This document shows positions 21,412 to 23,748 of a stretch of 23,748 nucleotides of DNA, piece by piece. The stretch lies in the NCBI GenBank assembly GCA_920105805.1, contig CAKKTI010000266.1, positions 1,211 to 24,958 on the forward strand. Reading direction: 5' to 3'. Below the pieces are notes generated by a model that was not told where the DNA came from, did not search any database, and saw only the letters and a list, made by a program, of their open reading frames with translations. Numbering within the stretch: position 1 is the stretch's first letter; every line of letters begins with the position of its first letter. A program made the translations under genes and the position numbers. The DNA is from Condylostoma magnum (lineage: Eukaryota > Ciliophora > Heterotrichea > Heterotrichida > Condylostomatidae).

Positions 21412-22986
21412 CTAAAGTACAATGTTTTAATTAAATATGGGCTTTAAATGTAGAAAACTTTTTATGATATCGTTTCCTGTTATTTGTCCAGAGCATGCCT
21501 CATCTTCCACTAGGACAACTTACTCTTCCTTATAATCTTAGATAATTTAAGCTCCAAGTCTATTTGCAATATTGCAATATGATTAAAGTTTATTTATAGT
21601 ATATTTGTCATTTTAACCAATTAAGTTATGATAATGATTAATAGATATATGAAAATCTTCTAATATTTGTTGCCTGTATTAGTTTATATAGGAAGATAAA
21701 GTGTACTTGGCCTTATCGAAAATAAATAGTTTGTATATTTCTAGAATAGCACTATAGATATTAGGCAATTAGAATTCATCTTAGCTTTCTATAAATTATT
21801 TTATATTCTCTAGATTATCAGTTGACTCTCATTAATCTAAAATAGGCGCAAAAATGAAGGACTGTATAACATATTCCCTATTTTCTCATATATGAGGTGA
21901 ATCATCTATTATCAGAGTTAATTCCTTGTCAATTGGAAACTATTTACAAGCAAAGTCTAAACTCTTCATTGTGTTCTTACTACCTAGCTATTCATTTGTA
22001 ATCAATCTGTCATCAAAAAAGGCACCCTAGGGATCAATTAATTTCAGAATCAAATTTGAATACTCTTTTTAAGCATCTGCGTATAAGTACAGTGTTGCAA
22101 GCTTTGAAATATCAGTCAAAAATGAATCCAAATTAGGTCTTAATATTACCATTAAAGGCTTTTCATTTAGTGTTATGATTTATGAATCAGGTTTTTTGGT
22201 CATTGTTTTCGGATTAAATCAAGCAGTTTATACTAATGTATGATCTAAGTCAATAATAATAGATCATTTGTTGAAAGAGGTTATCAAGAAATCTTATTTC
22301 AGCACTCTTTCTATACCAAATTTTTCAATTAGTCTAGGAAGCCTTGGATCAAAAATTCAGTAGTTGTTCTATCTGGTCTAAGGATATCACTTTTAGTACT
22401 TTGTTGCCTATACAATTTATCTGATTGATGGTATTATGCTCCTAATACTTTAATATTGTGAAGAAGCCTCTATTTCATCTTCAGTATCTGATATTTCTAT
22501 TATTTCGATGGATTTTTCTTATATATCTTCGATTGCTACTGTAAATTCGTGAAGCTAGTAGATTTCATTGTCAATTTTTTGCTTTTTGATGCTAATTTAT
22601 TTAGAGTTTTCACTTTACCGCTATCTTTTAGATCCTACTGTTTATTCTCCAATTTTAGCCTCACAGAGTGTTTATAGGGAGAGTATAATTTCATAGTTTA
22701 TAATTTAAGCTAGCTGCTTATTAATACAGCATTTGTTTACTATAAAGTGTAAGATATCATTAAGCTAATACACGTCTTACCCCTAAACAATAATAGAAGG
22801 TCCACATAAGAGAGCATTTCTAATTGTCTTTTCTAACAACCTTTTAAGATCTTATTCTTGTACAATAGCTTTGAAGTGCTTTTCAATCAATTACTATAAT
22901 GTTTTAAGTTTCTGTATGTTGTCTTTACTTTGTATAATTTGTAGCATTTGGGTTTTAATAGATTATGCAATATCATTTTTCTACAT
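21412..22986 (-). CDS. FCP1-type (HAD) protein phosphatase with N-terminal helical domain
   Basis: A 524-residue frame from ATG (22986, MQKNDIAQSIKTQMLQIIQS) to TAG TAA (21409-21414). Residues 1-115 are helical; 115-150 hold basic, nuclear-signal-like patches (GSKRQRQSENSK, IKKQKID); 150-175 are acidic (EIIEISDTEDEIEASS). The catalytic part begins WIFDPRLPRLIEKFG and has the HAD motif DLDHTLVQ (nucleophile Asp near 246), the LRPNLDSFLTDISKL helix, LYLYADAQKEYSN, DPQGAFFDDRLIT and the metal-binding IIDDSPHIW. This is the FCP1/SCP class acting on the RNA polymerase II C-terminal domain. The C-terminal third is helical without a clear BRCT domain. Around 22360-22450 another frame is also protein-like (QYHQSDKLYRQQ), so a frame change there cannot be excluded, though one open frame spans everything. 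Confidence 0.8.
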
Positions 22987-23332
22987 AGCAACTAAAATAT
23001 AATACTTATAAAAATGGATTAATTTATGTTACCAATTTTAATTTTAAGAAGCTTTTACAAACTTGCTAATTTAAAACAGTTATTTAACTACATATCAATA
23101 CAACTTACTTCTAATACAAAAATGCTTTAAAATACTAATTACTAAATTTCGAATAAATCCTATAAAATATAGTAAAAAATCCCTTCCTAGCTTTATTATC
23201 TGATTGATTTTAACCTTATATACAACCTATACACTGTAAACTACAACACTCATATATTCTTGCCTTAATCCAGTCAATACACCCTTCACCTCCGGATTAT
23301 ATACAAACCCTTGATTAATCATCAGTTATAAA
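22987..23332. promoter_or_regulatory. Divergent AT-rich intergenic region
   Basis: About 345 bp between the FCP1-like gene (-) and the choline-transporter-like gene (+). It must contain both promoters. The last 100 bases before 23333 are richer in C. No specific element, repeat or RNA gene was recognised. Confidence 0.55.
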
Positions 23333-23748
23333 ATGTCTGATCCCAATTAACCAAAAGAAACATCCACAGAAGGCACAGGTGTCAAAAGCTACCCAAGCAA
23401 GTACATGGACCCAACATACTAAGGGGAAAAACTAAACGGGGAACTTAAAAATGGGCCTTTAAAAGCTAGGAAATGTACAGATTGCATTTTCTGCTTAATT
23501 TTTTTCGCTTTTCTACTATCCTGGTTTATCTGTGGCTTTATAGGGTATGCCGAAGGTGACCCGATGCTTTTATACTACTATCACGACAGTTCAGAGAACT
23601 AATGCGGCCGTCCAGGTGACGACGCTGAAGACTTCCCATTTGTATACTACCCCTACCCAATCCCAGGCTACTTGGACTACTCAGTATGTGTAAAGGACTG
23701 TCCGAGTAACTACGACCAGGAATTGATTGAGTGTTATACTAATGATCA
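23333..23748 (+). CDS. Choline-transporter-like protein (SLC44/CTL), 5' part
   Basis: ATG (23333, MSDPNQPKETSTEGTGV) opens a frame that runs off the right edge after about 138 residues. It has the SLC44 N-terminal architecture: a polar cytoplasmic tail, the conserved RKCTDCIFCLIFFAFLLSWF first membrane helix, then an extracellular segment with paired Cys (SENQCGRPGDD, CVKDCP, ECYTND). TAA is read as Gln at NQP, TYQG and NQCG. SLC44 proteins move choline and related amines across membranes. The start codon is the first in the frame and is preceded by a short AT-rich leader. Confidence 0.85.

Noticed and set aside
22360-22478. Separate phosphatase start at ATG 22478 with a later frameshift
   Set aside because: It needs an overlap plus a frame change; a single frame from 22986 covers both the N-terminal domain and the catalytic core.
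1-23748. tRNA, rRNA, CRISPR or telomeric repeats
   Set aside because: No TTCGA-type T-loop with a matching stem, no conserved rRNA segment, no regular repeat array and no terminal telomere repeat was found by eye.
1-23748. Karyorelict code (TGA as the only stop, TAR as Gln)
   Set aside because: The ROK kinase ends at TAG-TAA at its natural length with no in-frame TGA for dozens of codons, and TGA is clearly Trp within many genes.

Overview
The window reads as gene-dense macronuclear DNA of a heterotrich ciliate that uses the Condylostoma-type genetic code (NCBI table 28). Inside recognisable proteins TAA and TAG encode Gln and TGA encodes Trp, yet TAG or TAA also ends genes at their natural C-termini. 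The clearest evidence is the Trp of WD40 'WD' dipeptides, written TGA many times, the PK-x-GW-type Trp of a ROK fructokinase (TGA), and the same fructokinase ending at TAG TAA with no in-frame TGA for dozens of codons downstream. Read with the standard code, most genes here look shattered; read with this code nearly all are single uninterrupted frames with gaps of about 5-350 bp.

Layout. 1-2828: the 3' end of a basic protein (+), then on the minus strand a large EF-hand protein with an SP/R-rich linker and a small unknown protein. 2829-4216: a doubtful small ORF and a multi-spanning membrane protein (-). 4400-8202 (+): a large receptor-like gene with periplasmic-binding-protein (ANF-type) ligand domains followed by a multi-TM block; its middle holds an unresolved frame change. 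8206-9865: a basic Q/K-rich protein (-) between AT-rich spacers. 9866-11745 (+): a secreted or GPI-anchored DOMON protein and a bacterial-type ROK sugar kinase with an N-terminal anchor. 11750-14761 (-): a 1003-residue protein with three PH domains around a helical body. 14891-17509 (+): a double seven-bladed WD40 protein. 17671-22986 (-): a train of six co-directional genes (EF-hand-like, unknown, protein phosphatase methylesterase 1, B-box, a helical nuclear-looking protein, and an FCP1-type phosphatase). 23333-end (+): the 5' end of an SLC44 choline-transporter-like gene.

Several genes relate to signalling: Ca2+ sensors, a ligand receptor, phosphoinositide-binding PH domains, PP2A methylesterase and a CTD-type phosphatase. 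I see no evidence that they form one pathway. The most unusual points are the recurrent TAG-TAA pair at gene ends, the extreme compaction, the FCP1-like phosphatase that shares its N-terminal domain with the gene beside it, and the structural anomaly inside the receptor gene. No rRNA, tRNA, CRISPR array or mobile element was recognised. Because none of the three stop triplets excludes a frame here, starts, stops and small introns are less certain than usual.
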